From Gloeocapsa sp. PCC 7428 (GTDB taxonomy: Bacteria; Cyanobacteriota; Cyanobacteriia; Cyanobacteriales; Chroococcidiopsidaceae), in contig NC_019745.1 of NCBI RefSeq assembly GCF_000317555.1, positions 1,240,001 to 1,304,000 of the forward strand: 64,000 bases of DNA, given 5' to 3'. The position numbers and the translations under genes are program-made. The notes beneath the pieces are model-generated. The model was not told the origin of the DNA and did no database searches. It was given only the letters and a program-made list of their open reading frames with translations. The stretch's first letter is position 1. Every line of letters begins with the position of its first letter. Positions 1-9,819 of this stretch are shown here, in pieces.

Positions 1-431
1 AGCTTGAAGTTACTTAACTACAAGACTAAATTAACGCTATCTTGGTAGACGACCAAGCGAAAATCTACTGATTACTTTATTGCAAATAGCTTAACAAGTT
101 TCCTGCCTTCAGTAAATACACGGTAGTAGCTATTAATAAATTGTGATAATGCTATTAAATATAGTCTGATTAAGTATACTAGCTATTAAATCTTTTATGT
201 TAACAGAACAAATAATACGTTTTAGCCAACTAATAATTTACAACAAATATTTCACAAATAAAACTGATATTCAATTTAGTTAATAAACGTTTTTTGAATA
301 TTTAATTATACATAAAAAATGAATATATATGTTTCTGGATTCTAAAATACTAACAATCTACACTTAATTTAAACAACTTTAAATCATTTGCGATACTTCA
401 GTAATTAAGGTAATTTAAGAGGGCGATCAGA
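1..431. other. AT-rich intergenic leader upstream of hmpF
   Basis: This stretch is strongly AT-rich and carries stops in all frames. I see no RNA gene, repeat or convincing operator. It presumably holds the promoter of hmpF, but no -10/-35 pair can be chosen with confidence. Confidence 0.5.
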
Positions 432-2144
432 GTGCTGTATTTAGCAGAAGTTCAGAAGCAAAAAAGTGGGTTTATGGGTGCTGGAAAGGCTGAAATTAAA
501 TTACTAGCCTTTCAGCGAGGCGATCAAAGTTGGAATCCCGTACCAGGCGAAGAAGTTATTCCTGCGGAGGAAGCTAGTAATTTTGCGACAGGGGCTTTAG
601 TATTAGCCGATTTAAACGCAAATCGACAAGTCCAACGTCTGCAAGAAGCAGGGCGTCCTTTGGTCAATATTCTACAAAGCTTCTCTCGTGTACTTGAAAA
701 ATTTAAGCGTCAGGAGGAAGAAATTGAACAGTGGAAGCAGTCTTTGACTTACCAAAGTCAGGAAATGAATCGCCGCAACATGGAAATGGAAGCGCGCTTA
801 GAGCAACTTCAGCAAATGGAAGCTGAATTTAAACAACTAGAAGCACGACACCAAGAACTTAAATCTGGGCAAGAAAAAGCAGAAATGCTGCGCCAGGAAG
901 TTGAATCTAGCCGTCAAGATTTAGCAAAAGCTTGGGAACAGCTACAAAATGAACGGCATTGTTGGGAAGAATCTCAACATCTAGGAATAGATGAATTTCA
1001 AGTACGTCAAATACAGGAATTAGTGGAGCATTTGTCTTGTAATGTACCAACCACATCAGTACAAGAAGAACTTACACTTTTGTTAGCAAACATTGCTACT
1101 GGACAAAATACTTTAACTCAACACTGGCAACAACTAGAACAACAGCAAAGTTATACTCAAGAGCAACAACAAGAGTTTGAAAGTATCGCCCAAACATGGC
1201 AAGAAAGCTTTACTGAGTGGCAACAAGCCCAAAGCTTATTAGAACAATCTTTATCTGAGTTAAAGGTACAAACTGCTGTTTTAAACTATAAACAAGAGTA
1301 CGCGCAAACACTGAAATGGCAGTTACAAAAACATGAGGAGTTATATCGAGAAGTGTCTCGCATTGCAGAATCTGTTACGCAAGTTGATGTTAGCGAGAAG
1401 GTTAAGGTAGTAGATTTAGAACAAATGCCAATCGAGCAGTTACAGCAGATTGTAAAAGACTTGCAGGAGGATTTAGCTAAGAATTCTCAGTTTGTTAACG
1501 ATCAAGAAGAAGAACTTAAGTTGCAAAAGCAAGCTGTAGAACAATTGCAAACACAACTAAGTCAAAGCGGCTCTTCAGAGCGATCGCATATAGAGAATGA
1601 ATTAGCTGAAGAGTACGATCGCTACCAAATGCTGAATGAAACTTTGGTTGGGCAACGGCAAAATTTGCGCGAGCGTAAGGCAATTTTACAACAGCATCTG
1701 CACGTTCTCTGGCATCGGCAAGGTTGTCACAATTTCACGACGATTAGTGATGAGCCAAGCGTAGATCTACAGCCAGTACTAGCACAAATCGAAGTATTTA
1801 AGCAGCAAAAAGCTGAGGAACTGCAAAAGCTAGAACAAGAGCTTTCTCAAATAGAATCGAGAATTGTCTCTTTACAGAGCTTAGTTGATTCGCAGACCGA
1901 GATGCAAGCGCTCAAACAGCAACAATGGCAAACTTTAGAACAGCAACTACACTCGCTACAGGCAAGCATCGCAGAAACTTTGGGCAGAATAAAGCTATCG
2001 CAAGAAGTATTGCAACCACTTCAAGATAACTGGAACAGCCTACAACAGCAACTAGAAGCGATCGCCGCGACACTCAATAACAGTAGCGAACAGCAAACAA
2101 TCGCGCAGATCCGCCAAGTTCTGCAAAACCTTGTCCCAAGTTGA
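432..2144 (+). CDS. hmpF: HmpF-like pilus motility/taxis coiled-coil protein
   Basis: The 570-residue protein has a conserved globular N-terminus of about 85 residues (starting LYLAEVQKQ, with the region LVLADLNANRQVQRLQEAGRPLV), followed by almost continuous Gln/Glu/Lys-rich coiled coil. This is the layout of HmpF, which in filamentous cyanobacteria acts at type IV pilus machinery in gliding motility and phototaxis. There is no signal peptide or membrane segment, so it should be cytoplasmic. The start is GTG at 432; no ATG lies nearby. The other hmp/hps genes are absent from the window, so the gene stands alone. The family call rests on the N-terminus; the coiled coil by itself is not diagnostic. 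Confidence 0.75.
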   Translation: MLYLAEVQKQKSGFMGAGKAEIKLLAFQRGDQSWNPVPGEEVIPAEEASNFATGALVLADLNANRQVQRLQEAGRPLVNILQSFSRVLEKFKRQEEEIEQWKQSLTYQSQEMNRRNMEMEARLEQLQQMEAEFKQLEARHQELKSGQEKAEMLRQEVESSRQDLAKAWEQLQNERHCWEESQHLGIDEFQVRQIQELVEHLSCNVPTTSVQEELTLLLANIATGQNTLTQHWQQLEQQQSYTQEQQQEFESIAQTWQESFTEWQQAQSLLEQSLSELKVQTAVLNYKQEYAQTLKWQLQKHEELYREVSRIAESVTQVDVSEKVKVVDLEQMPIEQLQQIVKDLQEDLAKNSQFVNDQEEELKLQKQAVEQLQTQLSQSGSSERSHIENELAEEYDRYQMLNETLVGQRQNLRERKAILQQHLHVLWHRQGCHNFTTISDEPSVDLQPVLAQIEVFKQQKAEELQKLEQELSQIESRIVSLQSLVDSQTEMQALKQQQWQTLEQQLHSLQASIAETLGRIKLSQEVLQPLQDNWNSLQQQLEAIAATLNNSSEQQTIAQIRQVLQNLVPS

Positions 2145-2191
2145 GTGTCAGTGTTATTGCGGAGGAGTTAGTAGTTACTTCCTTCTTATTT

Positions 2192-3193
2192 TTATTTTTC
2201 TTCTACCACGCTGCTGTAAATCCAAAGACAGTTTTGTTTGATTTGGGCGATCGCCCCTCCAGGTAATGGATCAGTTTGCGAACCATTTGGGGCTGTTATC
2301 AAGGTTATGATTTTTTCAATTTGCACAAAGCTAGGCGCAGTTTGTAAGGTTTGTTGCAACACTCGCCGAATGACGCGGCGTTGTAAAGCTAAAGGTGCAT
2401 TACGTAGAACAAAGCAATCGAGTTTAACCGTTGCATCATCGTTTGTGATTGTTGCCTTCTGTTGAAGTTGGTGCGCGACTGATTCTAGGTATTCTACCTC
2501 TGCATGGAAAATTTCTGCGGTCTGAGCTAAAGTTTGCTCAACTTTGGGATTAAATTGATGCAAATATGGTAGCAGTTCTTGGCGAATTCGATTTCGCGCA
2601 TATTTGAGGTCTTGGTTAGTAGAGTCTTCCCAAACCTCTAATTGCATATCTTGACAGAATTGTGCTGTTTCCTCCCGCGTTACTTCTAATAGAGGACGTA
2701 CTAAGCTAATCTCTGGCGTTAGCGCGCGGTACCACGTGAGAGATTGCAAACCATCCGCACCACTCCCGCGAATTAAGTTATATAGCAAAGTTTCGGCGCG
2801 ATCGCTGGCTGTATGACCTGTAACAATGTATTGGTATTGGTGTTTCTGTGCGATCGCACTCAAAGCTTGATAGCGCCATTGTCTGGCTGCGGCTTCGCTA
2901 CGTAATACGCGATCAGTAGTTTCGCTGTAGAATGGTGTGTTCCATGCTTGTGCTAGTTGAGCTACGTAGGTAGCATTTGCTGCGGCGTCGCTACGCCATT
3001 GATGATTACAGTGCGCAATGCCTAAATGCCATCGCCATTTAGATTGTAAATCTAGAAGGAGTTTCATTAAGCACAGCGAATCTTGTCCGCCTGAAACAGC
3101 AACAAGTATCCGCCGATCGCGCGGTAAAAGACAACGCGATCGCAATGTCCGATGCACTTTGGCGTGTAATAAACTCCAATCTGAGCAAGCCAT
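2192..3193 (-). CDS. tilS: tRNA(Ile)-lysidine synthase TilS
   Basis: TilS converts C34 of the CAU-anticodon tRNA-Ile to lysidine using ATP and lysine, which changes its decoding from AUG to AUA. The PP-loop motif SGGQDS lies at residues 34-39, followed by the conserved HCNHQWR segment and by TGHTASDRAET, typical of N-type ATP pyrophosphatases. At 333 residues it is the shorter form usual in cyanobacteria, lacking a full C-terminal TilS-C domain. ATG start at 3193. It lies 19 bp downstream of ccsA on the same strand, so the two may be cotranscribed. Confidence 0.93.
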   Translation of the reverse strand: MACSDWSLLHAKVHRTLRSRCLLPRDRRILVAVSGGQDSLCLMKLLLDLQSKWRWHLGIAHCNHQWRSDAAANATYVAQLAQAWNTPFYSETTDRVLRSEAAARQWRYQALSAIAQKHQYQYIVTGHTASDRAETLLYNLIRGSGADGLQSLTWYRALTPEISLVRPLLEVTREETAQFCQDMQLEVWEDSTNQDLKYARNRIRQELLPYLHQFNPKVEQTLAQTAEIFHAEVEYLESVAHQLQQKATITNDDATVKLDCFVLRNAPLALQRRVIRRVLQQTLQTAPSFVQIEKIITLITAPNGSQTDPLPGGAIAQIKQNCLWIYSSVVEEK

Positions 3194-3212
3194 TAATCAG
3201 CCAAGAGTGACA

Positions 3213-4256
3213 TCAGAAAAACCAACCGTAAGAATGTAGACCTTTACCCAAAAGATTCACACCCAGGTAGCAAACCCAAACGACAACAAAACCAGTTGCT
3301 GCTAGAATTGCTGGGCGGCGTCCTTGCCAACCACGAGTAATTCGTGCATGAAGATAAGCTGCAAACACAAGCCACGTAATCAACGCCCAAGTTTCTTTCG
3401 GGTCCCAACTCCAGTAAGAACCCCAAGCTTCGTTTGCCCAAACTGCACCCGCAATGATACCGATTGTAAGTAGTGGAAAACCTAAACCAATTATACGGTA
3501 GCTAATATTATCGAGCGTGTCTGCTAAGCTGAGGCGCTGAGGTGAGAGGGGTTCGGAAGAAACCGTAGTTGGAGTTTGAATTGTTGTCACTGCCTCAATC
3601 ACTGCGGTACTGCTACCATTACTTTGAAAAGTTGCAACGCCGTTAGCTGAATTAACTTCCTCGGTTGGCTTAACTAACTCACCCGCTTTGTGCAAACTAT
3701 AACCATTGTTGCGATAACCACCAGTTCCTACTGAACTACCTTGAAGGACAACTTTTTGACCGCGAGTGACGACAAGAAACGCGATCGCCAAAAGCGAACC
3801 AACCATCAAGGCTGCATAACTCAACATCATCACGCTGACGTGCATCATCAGCCAATTTGACTTTAATGCTGGAACTAAAGGCGCAGCAGATTGCATATCG
3901 TTAGGTAATGTGAGCGCAGCAAAAGCCGTAATTCCCATCGCAACGGGCGCTGTGACAACTCCTACTAAGCGACTGCGAGTATTATTTTCGGCAATCAGAT
4001 GGACGGTTGTCATTCCCCAAGTGAGAAAAAATAAAGATTCATATAAATTACTGATGGGAAAGTATCCAGCTTCTAACCATCTTGCGCCTAACAAGGTAGC
4101 CATACACAAATTTGCGATCGCCATTCCTGCGGTTCCTAACGCTGGAAGATAGCTGATATTTGGAAATGCTGCTCCGATCCAATAGATCAACATTGTCACA
4201 AAGAGAATCGCAAACGAAGCATTGTCTAATAAGTTCTGTAGTAAAACGAGATTCAT
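3213..4256 (-). CDS. ccsA: cytochrome c maturation protein CcsA (ResC/CcsB type)
   Basis: This polytopic membrane protein of system II cytochrome c biogenesis carries heme across the thylakoid or plasma membrane for attachment to apocytochromes, together with Ccs1/ResB (not in this window). The tryptophan-rich heme-handling WWD motif [11 protein letters not shown] lies near residues 278-288, with conserved histidines ([15 protein letters not shown] and the final GLHSYGWFF). A hydrophilic insert of about 80 residues sits in the middle, as in other cyanobacterial members. I use the ATG at 4256; an upstream in-frame TTG at 4280 would add eight unconvincing residues. Databases sometimes call this family CcsB. 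Confidence 0.92.
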   Translation of the reverse strand: MNLVLLQNLLDNASFAILFVTMLIYWIGAAFPNISYLPALGTAGMAIANLCMATLLGARWLEAGYFPISNLYESLFFLTWGMTTVHLIAENNTRSRLVGVVTAPVAMGITAFAALTLPNDMQSAAPLVPALKSNWLMMHVSVMMLSYAALMVGSLLAIAFLVVTRGQKVVLQGSSVGTGGYRNNGYSLHKAGELVKPTEEVNSANGVATFQSNGSSTAVIEAVTTIQTPTTVSSEPLSPQRLSLADTLDNISYRIIGLGFPLLTIGIIAGAVWANEAWGSYWSWDPKETWALITWLVFAAYLHARITRGWQGRRPAILAATGFVVVWVCYLGVNLLGKGLHSYGWFF

Positions 4257-4311
4257 AATAGTTTTTTTGTGTTCTCTCAATCTTTTATAAAGTCTTACAT
4301 GGTGCTAAGGA

Positions 4312-4363
4312 CGCCTAGCGAATAAATTCGCGACTTTGTAGATCTTGTCCACCTGCGTGGACT
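4312..4363. repeat. composite hairpin repeat, copy 1
   Basis: Two palindromes lie side by side: GCGAATAAATTCGC (4318-4331) and GTCCACCTGCGTGGAC (4347-4362). The second is the reverse complement of the TCCACGCAGGTGGA core found in copies 2, 7 and 8. The copy lies between ccsA and the DUF3352 gene. Confidence 0.8.
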
Positions 4364-4479
4364 AACGAAAATACAAGCGTTGTAGTAGAAAAGGTGTTGT
4401 TGATGTCACTGTGGTTAAAAACCACTACTTTGATCCTATCTGGTAGCGTAGCTTACTGTCCTATCAAGACAAAGCAAAT

Positions 4480-6147
4480 TCAGTTAGTCGCTATTGACGA
4501 GTTGCTTTCTTTAGAACCTTCGATTTGAGACTCGTCTTTTTCCAGTGAAACAAAAATATCGTAGCGGATAGTGCGCTCGTCGCTTACCGCAGCGGTTCCA
4601 CCAATAGCGCGTGTTGCTTTGAGTAAGGTACTTTGTCCAGGAAGGAACTGCGGCAAGGGTAAAGCTTTAACTGTAGGATTAACGTTGAGGAAAAACTGAC
4701 CATTGTTTGGATTGAGTTCGCTAGGAACCGTATTTTGAAATTCTGCTGTATTTGATAAATTCGTTGCGGGTTGCGGTAGCAGGCGATCGGCAACCGGCGC
4801 ACCAAGTGCAATAAAAGCGACATTATTATCCAACCAGCCACGTGTCGCTGTCAGCGTTCCAAACGGTGCGATCCAGTTAGTTACTGTATTATTGCCTAAT
4901 TGTGTTTCTTGCGTTTTAAATTGATAGCGACTTTGCAATACTTGCTCTAGCTGTTGAAATGATTTGTTAGCGGCGGCGCGATCGCTTGTCTCGATCATCA
5001 GTACCAATGACAGCGCGAAGTCTTGTTGTGCTTCTTGTGTTGGTGCAGGGACAACGGCGATCGAAAACTCACGATTCATCCAACTCAGTAAATCGCGATC
5101 TAAATCTAAACCTGTCAGTGACTTAAAACCGGCTCTTAAATTCTCTGGTGGAAACGGCGTTAAAGGATTTGATTGTGATGTTAATGTATAGTCTTGCCAC
5201 AATTGCTGAAAATTACCACCAGATAACATCATCAAAGTTTCTGCGGGTAAACGGCGCTGCATTTGACCTGCGCTATTTTCTACGCGATGTACGCGCTGGC
5301 TATTCGGCTTTAACCATGAAATACTTCTTAACCGAAGTCCTTCTGGTTCTATGGTGATTGTACTGGCGAGTCCTTGATTTTCTTGAAGACGGGCTAAGCC
5401 TTGTGGAATCGCTGTCGGTGTGGGATTCGTACTCGCGACTCGAACGGCTACTGGAATATTAATATATACTTGAGCAAAGCGATTTTGTTGTGTAATTTTA
5501 CTGATAGCTGCTGTGTATCCTGGGATTTGTGCTAAGGACAGCCCACTTTGATAAGTATCAATTGCTTTTTCTGTAATTTGAGGATTGTCACTGACAACAA
5601 CAAAACGTTGATCGAGAACTGCGGCTGAATAATTTGCGTTACCTGTACTTTGTGTTTCTTGAATTTGAGTACCTTTATAGTTGCGCGAAATCAACTTAGT
5701 TTGTTGCGATCGCGGCGTTTCCCATATTTGTCGTGCAGCTGTTTGATCGGCAATTGGCAGTATCATTAAGACTGCTTGATTTTGGTTAGTCGCATTGAGT
5801 TCAGGCGGTAAAAAGGCGATCGTTGCTTCTTTACCGATCCAAGGTTTAACATCTTGCTGGTAGTTGTAGCCATAAGCCGTTAAGAAGCGATCGCGCAATT
5901 GTGTTACATTCTTTTCTAATTCGGCTCGCGTCTGCACTGTACCAAACTGTCGTAATTGTTGCCAGTGATTTTCATCTGTAGACACTGATATCGTCAGCAG
6001 GGCATCTTGCGGAACAACGTTGGTTCCGACAGGCATTTCTGCTAATCTATTTTGTTGAGTCAATACCCAATAACTGACTGCTCCAACACCAATCAAGCAG
6101 CTAGCAACAACCAAAGTCGGGAGAAATTTTTTACTTTTTTCAGGCAT
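4480..6147 (-). CDS. DUF3352 domain protein, membrane-anchored
   Basis: The protein is about 555 residues. An N-terminal hydrophobic helix (LPTLVVASCLIGVGAVSYWVL) should anchor it with the rest in the periplasm or lumen. The body matches the cyanobacterial DUF3352 family: motifs around VPQDALLTISVSTDENHWQQL, WIGKEATIAFLPPE and the repeated pattern of two related halves. Function is unknown. The start is the ATG at 6147 rather than the TTG four codons upstream. It is divergent from pstS across a 513-bp gap and seems to be transcribed alone. Confidence 0.8.
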   Translation of the reverse strand: MPEKSKKFLPTLVVASCLIGVGAVSYWVLTQQNRLAEMPVGTNVVPQDALLTISVSTDENHWQQLRQFGTVQTRAELEKNVTQLRDRFLTAYGYNYQQDVKPWIGKEATIAFLPPELNATNQNQAVLMILPIADQTAARQIWETPRSQQTKLISRNYKGTQIQETQSTGNANYSAAVLDQRFVVVSDNPQITEKAIDTYQSGLSLAQIPGYTAAISKITQQNRFAQVYINIPVAVRVASTNPTPTAIPQGLARLQENQGLASTITIEPEGLRLRSISWLKPNSQRVHRVENSAGQMQRRLPAETLMMLSGGNFQQLWQDYTLTSQSNPLTPFPPENLRAGFKSLTGLDLDRDLLSWMNREFSIAVVPAPTQEAQQDFALSLVLMIETSDRAAANKSFQQLEQVLQSRYQFKTQETQLGNNTVTNWIAPFGTLTATRGWLDNNVAFIALGAPVADRLLPQPATNLSNTAEFQNTVPSELNPNNGQFFLNVNPTVKALPLPQFLPGQSTLLKATRAIGGTAAVSDERTIRYDIFVSLEKDESQIEGSKESNSSIATN

Positions 6148-6660
6148 GGCTGAACGCAAAATAAAGATAAGCTTTCAGCGACGTTATTGCGATTACGTCA
6201 CTCAAGGCAATTGAATTTTGGAATATTTTGTTTGGTCTAACAAGTCAACAGAACAACAATATCTTGATGTATAGCGCCGTTTTTTCCTAAAAGCAGACAA
6301 AGTTAATTTTAACTATTTTCATCTCAATTTGTTTTTTCGACTATATCGTACCCGTACTTAAACTTGACTTAACCTAAGTCTGCAAAGTTATTTATGGTGC
6401 CTAGACTTACTGAATACGAAAAACATCAGTACACTCACTTAGGCCAAACCTGAGCTTGTGCTACTAAACGTTAGGTAAATCGAAGTTACTTCTAAAGTAA
6501 GATTGAAATGTGTGGGCTTTTATGCAAGTGAAGGTGACTTAAGCAATTAATGACAGTTTGTCTCCACTCTGTGGTGACTTTTCTTATAAACAACCTCGAT
6601 TATTTCTCGACTTCCCTCAAAAACTTTGTGTTGAATTTGTTGAAAATTGTCAAGAACCAT
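6148..6660. other. intergenic region between DUF3352 gene and pstS
   Basis: This 513-bp divergent region holds the candidate Pho box (6357-6375). It also contains an in-frame extension of pstS from 6550 that I regard as non-coding leader, because it would place an unlikely sequence in front of the lipoprotein signal. Confidence 0.5.
6357..6375 (+). promoter_or_regulatory. candidate Pho box (SphR/PhoB site) upstream of pstS
   Basis: Two 8-bp direct repeats, CTTAAACT and CTTAACCT, are separated by 3 bp. They match the cyanobacterial Pho-box pattern of tandem PyTTAAPyPyT-like units; the second is a perfect unit and the first has one mismatch. A third unit is not clear. The distance to the pstS ATG is about 285 bp, which implies a long leader. 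Confidence 0.55.
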
Positions 6661-7767
6661 ATGCCGTTACAAATCTCTAAGTCAAAAGCCTTTATTGCAC
6701 CTTTAGCTGCTTTAGCTTTAGGTCTAGCTGCCTGTGGACAACAAACAACCACCACACCTGGTACAGGTACGAATGGAAGCCCAGCAGCACAACAAGGTCC
6801 TAGTGCCAATATTAGCGGTGCTGGTGCGAGTTTTCCCGCACCGTTGTATCAGCGATGGTTCACCGAATATAACAGAAATGTTAATCCAGGCGTACAAGTT
6901 AGTTATCAATCTGTTGGTAGCGGTGCTGGTCTAGAACAGTACATCAACGGCACAGTAGATTTTGCGGCGAGTGATGCGCCAATTCAGGGCGATCGCTTAG
7001 CATCTTTCAAGCAAAAGTACAACGCCGATCCAATTCAGGTTCCAATGGCTGCGGGTGCTGTTCCCTTGGCTTACAACTTGCCAGAAATTGAAGGGCAAGA
7101 ATTAAGACTTTCGCGCCAAGCTTACTGTGGCATTGTTACTGGACAAGTAACGCGGTGGAACGATCCTCTGATTGCGCAAGCCAATCCCAACTTGAATTTG
7201 CCAGACAGAGAAATTATTTTTGCCCGCCGTGCTGATGGTAGTGGCACAACATTCATTTTTGTCAATCACATTGATGCTGCGTGTCCAAATTGGCAGGCTG
7301 GAGTTGGAACGTCAGTTGACTGGCCTGTAGGTGTTGGCGCTCAAGGTAACGAAGGTGTTGCGGCGCAAATCCAACAGAATGAAGGTACAATCGGCTACAT
7401 TGAGTACGCATATGCCAAGCTGAATGACATTCCTACAGCAGTACTAGAGAATGCATCAGGTCAGTATGTTGCGGCGACCCCTGAGTCAGCTGGGGCTGTA
7501 TTTGAAAATGTAGAAATTCCTGATGACTTCGCCTTGCTAGTCCCAGACCCCCAAAATCCAGAGGCATTTCCTATTGCAGGATTAACCTGGATTCTGGTGT
7601 ATCCCACCTATCAAGATGCCAACAAGTGGCAGGCGATGCGCAACGTGTTCGAGTGGTCTTTAACTGAAGGTAGACCAATTGCCGAGGAGTTAGGTTACAT
7701 TCCCATGCCAGATAGTGTTGTTCAGCGTATTCGTCAAGTTTTTGATGAAAGAGTTAAAGCTGGGTAA
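6661..7767 (+). CDS. pstS: phosphate ABC transporter substrate-binding lipoprotein PstS
   Basis: This is the periplasmic phosphate receptor of the PstSCAB importer. Starting at ATG 6661 gives a type II signal peptide ending in the lipobox LGLAAC (Cys25), then a low-complexity linker and the PstS fold: SGAGASFPAPLYQRW, YQSVGSGAGLEQYINGTVDFAASDAP and RRADGSGTTFIF, which supply the phosphate-binding Ser, Thr, Asp and Arg residues. It is the first gene of a four-gene operon with pstC, pstA and pstB. Expression is probably phosphate-controlled through the Pho box upstream. Confidence 0.95.
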   Translation: MPLQISKSKAFIAPLAALALGLAACGQQTTTTPGTGTNGSPAAQQGPSANISGAGASFPAPLYQRWFTEYNRNVNPGVQVSYQSVGSGAGLEQYINGTVDFAASDAPIQGDRLASFKQKYNADPIQVPMAAGAVPLAYNLPEIEGQELRLSRQAYCGIVTGQVTRWNDPLIAQANPNLNLPDREIIFARRADGSGTTFIFVNHIDAACPNWQAGVGTSVDWPVGVGAQGNEGVAAQIQQNEGTIGYIEYAYAKLNDIPTAVLENASGQYVAATPESAGAVFENVEIPDDFALLVPDPQNPEAFPIAGLTWILVYPTYQDANKWQAMRNVFEWSLTEGRPIAEELGYIPMPDSVVQRIRQVFDERVKAG

Positions 7768-7859
7768 ATAGATAGTAATAAAGTACGGCTAGTAGCTATT
7801 GTGCTGCTAGCTATACAAATCTCTTGTTGTTAAGGCACAGCAGATGTAAGGGATAAATC

Positions 7860-8822
7860 ATGAGTTCGTTAGCTGAACATCCGCACCGGAAAGATATATC
7901 TTTAGAAAAGCGAGTTGACACAGTACAAATATTTGACCGTAGCTTTTTTTGGTTAGCAGTAGTCGGCGCGATCGGAATAGGTGCAGTTTTATTTTGGATT
8001 GCTGTGCAAATCGGAATTAGTGCTTTGCCTGCTATTCAGAGTTATGGCATACAATTTCTGACGACGACAACTTGGGACCCTGTTCGCAACGTCTACGGTG
8101 CGTTACCGCAAATTTATGGTACTCTCGTGACTGCGGCGATCGCTCTTGTTATTGCCATCCCCGTGGGTATCGGCGTAGCAGTGTTTTTAAGTGAAGATTT
8201 TTTGCCAAATTCTATCAGAACTCCAATTGCCTTGGCGATCGAGTTAATCGCTGCTGTACCAAGTGTGGTAATTGGTCTTTGGGGTATTTATGTCTTGATT
8301 CCGTTTTTACGTCCTTTTTACAATTTTCTCTACGACAACTTCAGTTGGATTCCTTTATTTAGCACACCTCCTAGAGGCAATAGTCTTTTAACACTCGGTC
8401 TTGTGCTGTCAGTAATGATTTTACCGACGATTATCGCAATTTCTAGAGGAAGTCTAATTGCACTGCCTCGCGATTTACGTCAAGGTGCTTTAGCATTAGG
8501 CGCGACACGTTGGGAAACAATCTTACGCGTGTTAATTCCAGCGGCTTTTTCGGGAATCGTTGGTTCCATTATGCTGGCACTTGGTCGCGCTATGGGTGAG
8601 ACAATGGCAGCCGCCATGCTAGTAGGCAATGCAAACCAGATTACACCTTCACTACTTGCTCCTGGTGCAACAATTGCCTCACTGATTGCTTCTCAATTCG
8701 GTGAAGCTGGTCGATCGCAGGTAGCGGCTTTACTATACAGCGGTTTAATTCTCATGATTTTGACCCTGATCGTCAATGTTCTGGCAGAAATTATCATCCA
8801 GAAGTTCCAGAACGTAGAGTAA
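7860..8822 (+). CDS. pstC: phosphate ABC transporter permease PstC
   Basis: One of the two membrane subunits of the high-affinity phosphate importer (320 residues). About six transmembrane helices are visible. The cytoplasmic coupling (EAA) loop reads ALPRDLRQGALALGATRWET, and the family marker GRAMGETMAAAMLVGN follows. A Shine-Dalgarno-like AAGGGA precedes the ATG. It lies 92 bp after pstS and 32 bp before pstA. Confidence 0.95.
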   Translation: MSSLAEHPHRKDISLEKRVDTVQIFDRSFFWLAVVGAIGIGAVLFWIAVQIGISALPAIQSYGIQFLTTTTWDPVRNVYGALPQIYGTLVTAAIALVIAIPVGIGVAVFLSEDFLPNSIRTPIALAIELIAAVPSVVIGLWGIYVLIPFLRPFYNFLYDNFSWIPLFSTPPRGNSLLTLGLVLSVMILPTIIAISRGSLIALPRDLRQGALALGATRWETILRVLIPAAFSGIVGSIMLALGRAMGETMAAAMLVGNANQITPSLLAPGATIASLIASQFGEAGRSQVAALLYSGLILMILTLIVNVLAEIIIQKFQNVE

Positions 8823-8854
8823 CTGGCTGTAGCCGACACAAAGAGGCATAGATT

Positions 8855-9748
8855 ATGACTACTAATAATGATGGAATTGGCAGAAGAGACAAAATTAATC
8901 TCACTCGTTCGGCACGAACACCTTTCAGGAGTTATTTTGACTTTTTCATGACGATCCTGACAGGTGCTTTCACCATTTTGACAATCGTCCCGCTTGCTGC
9001 TCTAGTGTGGGATGTCGCACGGCAAGGTATTAGTCGGTTAGGGATAGAGTCTTTCACCGAGTTACCACCACCACCAGGACTAGAAGAAGGTGGCTTTGGT
9101 AACGCTATTCTTGGTACGCTGATTACGCTAGGAATTGCTGCATTAATTAGTGTTCCCTTCGGAGTCTTAGCAGCAGTTTACTTGTCTGAATTTGGACGAG
9201 GAACAAGACTCGCTTACGGAGTTAAATTTGCGACTAACGTGTTAGCCGGAGTCCCAGCAATTTTAGCAGGCTTATTTGCTTATACTGTTGTTGTTTTGAC
9301 CACTGGTGGTTTCTCTGCATTTGCTGGAGGCGTAGCGCTGTCAGTCGTCATGATGCCAATTGTGGTGCGTGCAACCGAAGAAGGGTTACTACTTGTTCCT
9401 CAGGAAATGCGCCAAGCAGCGATTGGAGTAGGAGCAACTAATTTTCAAACAATCAGCCGCGTTGTCATACCAGCAGCACTACCATCGATCGCCACTGCTG
9501 TTACTTTAGCCTTAGCACGCGCTGGTGGGGAAGCCGCACCTTTATTATTCACAGCTTTGAATAATAACTTCTGGTCAACAGATCTTTGGGCACCAATTGC
9601 CACATTACCAGTGCTCATTTATTTCTACGCGATTATTCCCTATCGAGCACAGCAAGAAATCGCTTGGGCAGCAGCTTTGGTGTTACTCGGTATTGTTTTG
9701 ATTGTTAGTATTTCTTCGCGTTTGTTAGCGCGGCAGAGAATCCAGTAA
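8855..9748 (+). CDS. pstA: phosphate ABC transporter permease PstA
   Basis: The second permease of the Pst importer (297 residues), pairing with PstC. It has six predicted helices, the EAA-loop sequence VPQEMRQAAIGVGATNFQT, and the PstA marker ALARAGGEAAPLLFTA. AGAGG lies a few bases before the ATG. The gene sits between pstC and pstB in the expected operon order. Confidence 0.95.
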   Translation: MTTNNDGIGRRDKINLTRSARTPFRSYFDFFMTILTGAFTILTIVPLAALVWDVARQGISRLGIESFTELPPPPGLEEGGFGNAILGTLITLGIAALISVPFGVLAAVYLSEFGRGTRLAYGVKFATNVLAGVPAILAGLFAYTVVVLTTGGFSAFAGGVALSVVMMPIVVRATEEGLLLVPQEMRQAAIGVGATNFQTISRVVIPAALPSIATAVTLALARAGGEAAPLLFTALNNNFWSTDLWAPIATLPVLIYFYAIIPYRAQQEIAWAAALVLLGIVLIVSISSRLLARQRIQ

Positions 9749-9819
9749 TGCTAGAAGTTAATGAAATCATGTTGAAGTTAGACATAACTCTTATCAATTT
9801 CTAAAATACCCACACAGCC

